From assembly GCA_910579265.1 (NCBI GenBank), contig CAJTTE010000002.1, forward strand, positions 62,001 through 126,000: 64,000 nt of DNA. The letters run 5' to 3'. Positions within the stretch are counted from its first letter, which is position 1, and the number at the start of each line of letters is the position of its first letter. The position numbers were made by a program, and so were the translations under genes. Below are positions 61,353 to 64,000 of the stretch, in pieces. Source of the DNA: an uncultured Ruminiclostridium sp. (GTDB lineage: Bacteria > Bacillota > Clostridia > Oscillospirales > Ruminococcaceae). The notes below the pieces were generated by a model. That model worked only from the letters and a program-made list of their open reading frames with translations. It made no database searches and was not told the DNA's origin.

Positions 61353-62906
61353 ATGAAAAGAATTTTCAGATTTTTTATAATAACTATGCTTATGATTTCT
61401 TTATCGGCATGCAATGGGACAGTTGAACCCGAGCAAACGCCTACAAACATCAACTCCGTTCCCGGCACTATTACTGTCACCGACGAGTCCGAAGAAAAAT
61501 CGCAGTTTGAAGTGAATTTTCCGTCCTACAATGAGGTCCGGAAGGAGTACCCCGGCAAAACCATTATTGTATGGACAATTCTCGAAACCTTTTATGAACG
61601 TATTGCTCCTTTTCGCACAAGAGAAATAAACCGATATTTGGATTCCAAAAATTGCGATTATGCCGTGTGCTTTTTGCCGATTTCCTATACGTCAACGGAA
61701 TATCCGGATGAGTGTGCATTGTGTGTTGAAAAGCTCATAGAAGACGGCAATCAAATTGATATTGTTTCTTTTATGCACTATGAGGAATTTGTACACAGCG
61801 GACTTTTTATCCCCATAGATGAGTATTTTACAACGGAGTCCGGCAAGAAGCTGTTTGATCTGATGCCTGAAAAGTTTTGGGAAAGCCTTCGTATAAACGG
61901 AAAAATTTACGGCATCAATGCAGGGGCGCTTTATACGTTGAGTCTCGATTGGGGTTACTATGTAAATGAAGAGCTTGCTGAAAAATACAATTATGACACC
62001 TTAAAGCCGATCCTTGAACAGCTTGATATTTTAAAAAAAGTATTTAAAAACGAAAAAAATTGCGATGTCTTTTCATCTCCTCTGCGTATTAGCAGTATTC
62101 TTCACTGCACCAACGTCGAGGAAATAACTTCGGGCGTATACCTTAATGAGAAGACCCGCTGCGCCGAATGTGTATTTGATAATCCCCTATATATTGAAAA
62201 GCTGCGGCTTTACGACACTCTTAACCGAAACAAATTGCTTACTGATAATTATATGGGCTTTGAATCATCTAATACATTTTTTATAATGCAGGAAAATATT
62301 CCGGGTGCTGTCGGATATAATTCGGGCGAGTCGGTTGAAATAGAATACGGCGGTAATATTGTCAAAGCAATCCCTGTATTCAACGAACCCACCGCAATAA
62401 GACATTGTCCTATAGCAACAGGAATATGCAGCTTTTCCAAAAATAAGGATAAAGCGTTTGAGTTTCTTGCATTGATTTACTCAGACCCGGCTTTAAATAA
62501 TTTGTTGACGTTCGGAATTGAAGGAGAGGATTACAGCCTTGAAAACAATAAGGCAGACGGACCTATGAATCCGTACAATGCAATACGCTTTTCAAATGAT
62601 TTAATATGTCATCAATCTTACAATGTTCCGTTTACAGCCGAGCAGTACAGAAAAATATATGAAAATGCCGTCCTTCACGAGGATTTGGATTTTTCCTTTG
62701 ACGGAAAAGAGCTTGCCAAAGAAATACGTGCTGTAACGGAGATAATGAGTAACTTCACACTTCCTGAGATAAAAGGAAGCGGTAACGACAAAACCCTTGA
62801 TGAAATTCTCAGTGATACACGCAAGCAGCTTGAGCAGGCAGGAATCCAAAGGATCATAGATGAATGCAACCGACAATATGAGGTATATCAAAATGAAAAA
62901 AAATGA
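61353..62906 (+). CDS. Extracellular solute-binding lipoprotein (ABC importer type)
   Basis: The 517-residue protein follows GGGAGGGACATATA. The lipobox is LSAC (about 17-20) after a short hydrophobic signal, so it is lipid-anchored outside the membrane. A Thr/Glu-rich linker precedes the binding domain (KTIIVWTILETFYERI onward), whose layout fits family 1 (sugar-type) solute-binding proteins. SLDWGYYVNEELAEKYNYDT and AFEFLALIYSDPALNNLLTF are typical of that class. The ligand is unknown. No permease or ATPase gene is seen within the window, and the next gene is another lipoprotein overlapping by 14 bp. Confidence 0.85.
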   Translation: MKRIFRFFIITMLMISLSACNGTVEPEQTPTNINSVPGTITVTDESEEKSQFEVNFPSYNEVRKEYPGKTIIVWTILETFYERIAPFRTREINRYLDSKNCDYAVCFLPISYTSTEYPDECALCVEKLIEDGNQIDIVSFMHYEEFVHSGLFIPIDEYFTTESGKKLFDLMPEKFWESLRINGKIYGINAGALYTLSLDWGYYVNEELAEKYNYDTLKPILEQLDILKKVFKNEKNCDVFSSPLRISSILHCTNVEEITSGVYLNEKTRCAECVFDNPLYIEKLRLYDTLNRNKLLTDNYMGFESSNTFFIMQENIPGAVGYNSGESVEIEYGGNIVKAIPVFNEPTAIRHCPIATGICSFSKNKDKAFEFLALIYSDPALNNLLTFGIEGEDYSLENNKADGPMNPYNAIRFSNDLICHQSYNVPFTAEQYRKIYENAVLHEDLDFSFDGKELAKEIRAVTEIMSNFTLPEIKGSGNDKTLDEILSDTRKQLEQAGIQRIIDECNRQYEVYQNEKK

Positions 62907-64000
62907 GTGCTTGGCATTGGTTTTATTATCGGCAGCACTGTCAATCCTCACGGGCTGCTCAAAAAAATCCGATACCATGCAAAATAATGCACGGCTCATT
63001 TGGTCTTACTCCAATATTACCGATAACGGAATGTTCTATTCCGATGACGAGGAAAGGCTGAATTTCCTTGATTTTGAATCCATGAACACTACCGTTCTTT
63101 GCTCAAAACCAAACTGCGCCCACAATGATTCACAGACCTGCTCCTCCTTCGGAATAAGCAATCACCCCATTCTGTATGATAACAAGCTGTATTACTTCGA
63201 TGTGGAACACGTTATTGACAAAGACGAAAACTATAAGGACATTACCACGATTTACAGGTCGGAAACCGACGGCACGGGCAGAATGCCGCTGTATAAGGCG
63301 GACGATATGTCGATCGCTCCTTATTACCGAATGATTTTAACGGGAGATACCGCTTATTTTTATACGACAAAGTATGGAAACGACAAGGGAAATTCCACAG
63401 GCTATGATATTGGTTATTTTTGCAGCTATAATATTCCCGCCGACGAATTTAAGGTCATAGACAAGATTTATGAGGGGTATCATTCGGGAGCGTGGCTGCA
63501 TGGAGCCTGGAATGGTAAAATTTATTTTACGGCTTCCTGTTCCGAGAAAAAAATAGATGTTCCCATAGGCGGAGACAAGGAAGCCTTTGACAAATTCCAC
63601 GAAGAAATGGAAAAGGCAACCGTAAGCGAATATATGGTCTACGACCCCGAAACAAACAGCATAACACGTTCGGAGCTGCCCGATCCCGCATATGTGGGAG
63701 AAGGCTTTTACGCATATGAAAAGGAGAGCGGGTTAGCCTTACTGCCCGAAAACGGCGATGAAATAGTTTTAAGCGGTTATAAGAAAAAGGACAGTCTTTA
63801 TATATTTAACGGGATAATGTTTAATATCACCGATAAGACCTGCGTTAAACCGTCCGAGGGCGGGGCAAAGCGTTCCCTGAACATTTCCGGCAGTCAAAGC
63901 ATAGAAGCCTTCCATAACGGAAGCTATATAATAAAGGAAGTTACCGTTGACGACAACGGCACCGTACTGGATACAAAATATAAAAAAACAACGGAAGCCG
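62893..64000 (+). CDS. Lipoprotein of unknown function, truncated by the window edge
   Basis: ATG 62893 lies inside the end of the solute-binding gene and the frame is open to the right edge (369 codons seen). The signal LALVLLSAALSILTGC gives a lipidated Cys at residue ~20. The segment LCSKPNCAHNDSQTC (about 70-84) is a CxxxxCxHxxxxxC-like cluster known in clostridial lipoproteins with beta-propeller-like repeats (for example LYYFDVEHV and KIYFTASCS units). It probably works with the solute-binding protein or senses its ligand. The C-terminus is outside the window. Confidence 0.85.
   Translation, partial: MKKNECLALVLLSAALSILTGCSKKSDTMQNNARLIWSYSNITDNGMFYSDDEERLNFLDFESMNTTVLCSKPNCAHNDSQTCSSFGISNHPILYDNKLYYFDVEHVIDKDENYKDITTIYRSETDGTGRMPLYKADDMSIAPYYRMILTGDTAYFYTTKYGNDKGNSTGYDIGYFCSYNIPADEFKVIDKIYEGYHSGAWLHGAWNGKIYFTASCSEKKIDVPIGGDKEAFDKFHEEMEKATVSEYMVYDPETNSITRSELPDPAYVGEGFYAYEKESGLALLPENGDEIVLSGYKKKDSLYIFNGIMFNITDKTCVKPSEGGAKRSLNISGSQSIEAFHNGSYIIKEVTVDDNGTVLDTKYKKTTEA

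Overview
The window looks like chromosomal DNA of a low-to-mid G+C, spore-forming member of the Clostridia, most like a gut or rumen Ruminococcaceae/Oscillospiraceae relative. The reasons are spoIIE, the hprK/murB/rapZ/whiA block, the glgB-glgC-glgD glycogen set with the Firmicutes-type GlgD, AGRxGG-type ribosome binding sites, TTGACA-17-TATAAT promoters, Thermotoga-type adenosylhomocysteinase and GTP-type PEP carboxykinase. This placement rests on gene content alone.

Layout. 1-5.2 kb: a coiled-coil repeat protein (open at the left edge), a single-pass membrane protein of unknown function, a flavodoxin-fold reductase, then a seven-unit ~104 bp tandem array that runs into a decayed IS200-type transposase. 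5.2-11.2 kb (minus strand): a heterodimeric ABC exporter pair, a degraded fragment that may be an old regulator, and a LytTR-regulator / unknown protein / GHKL-kinase operon. 11.3-24.3 kb (plus, except one short-chain dehydrogenase): Na+:alanine-type symporter, pckG, ahcY, then hprK, zinc-ribbon protein, GNAT, PHP hydrolase, ROK kinase, murB, rapZ and, after a perfect 23 bp palindrome, whiA (24.6-25.4 kb). 26.7-31.3 kb: rsmA and spoIIE. 32.6-39.8 kb: glgBCD and a two-domain PPK2 polyphosphate kinase. 40.9-43.9 kb: DUF2461, methyltransferase, PlsC-like acyltransferase with zinc ribbon, and GNAT, tightly packed.

44.8-56.1 kb holds the most unusual system. A DUF2201-type vWA protein is translationally coupled to five tandem paralogues, each with an ankyrin-like N-terminus, a shared conserved core and LRR_5 (BspA-like) repeats but no export signal. 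They are followed by a MoxR-like AAA+ ATPase. This is the architecture expected of an intracellular AAA+/vWA chaperone machine with a diversified set of LRR clients or sensors.

56.1-60.5 kb is a scar zone: a tRNA-Leu(CAG) followed by wrecked conjugative-element genes (DUF6075-like, ArdA-like, VirD4/TraG C-terminus) and a collapsed agr quorum-sensing locus (frameshifted LytTR regulator, AgrB C-terminus, AgrD tail). 60.5-64 kb carries a small secreted protein and two lipoproteins, the last running off the window.

The intergenic DNA is full of short palindromic-ended elements. At least five families (here A-E) of ~160-180 bp elements with terminal inverted repeats are present in 13 copies, including one element nested inside another at 56.3-56.6 kb. 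Genes of central carbon storage and control (pckG, hprK, rapZ, ROK kinase, glgBCD, PPK2) dominate the ordinary part of the window.
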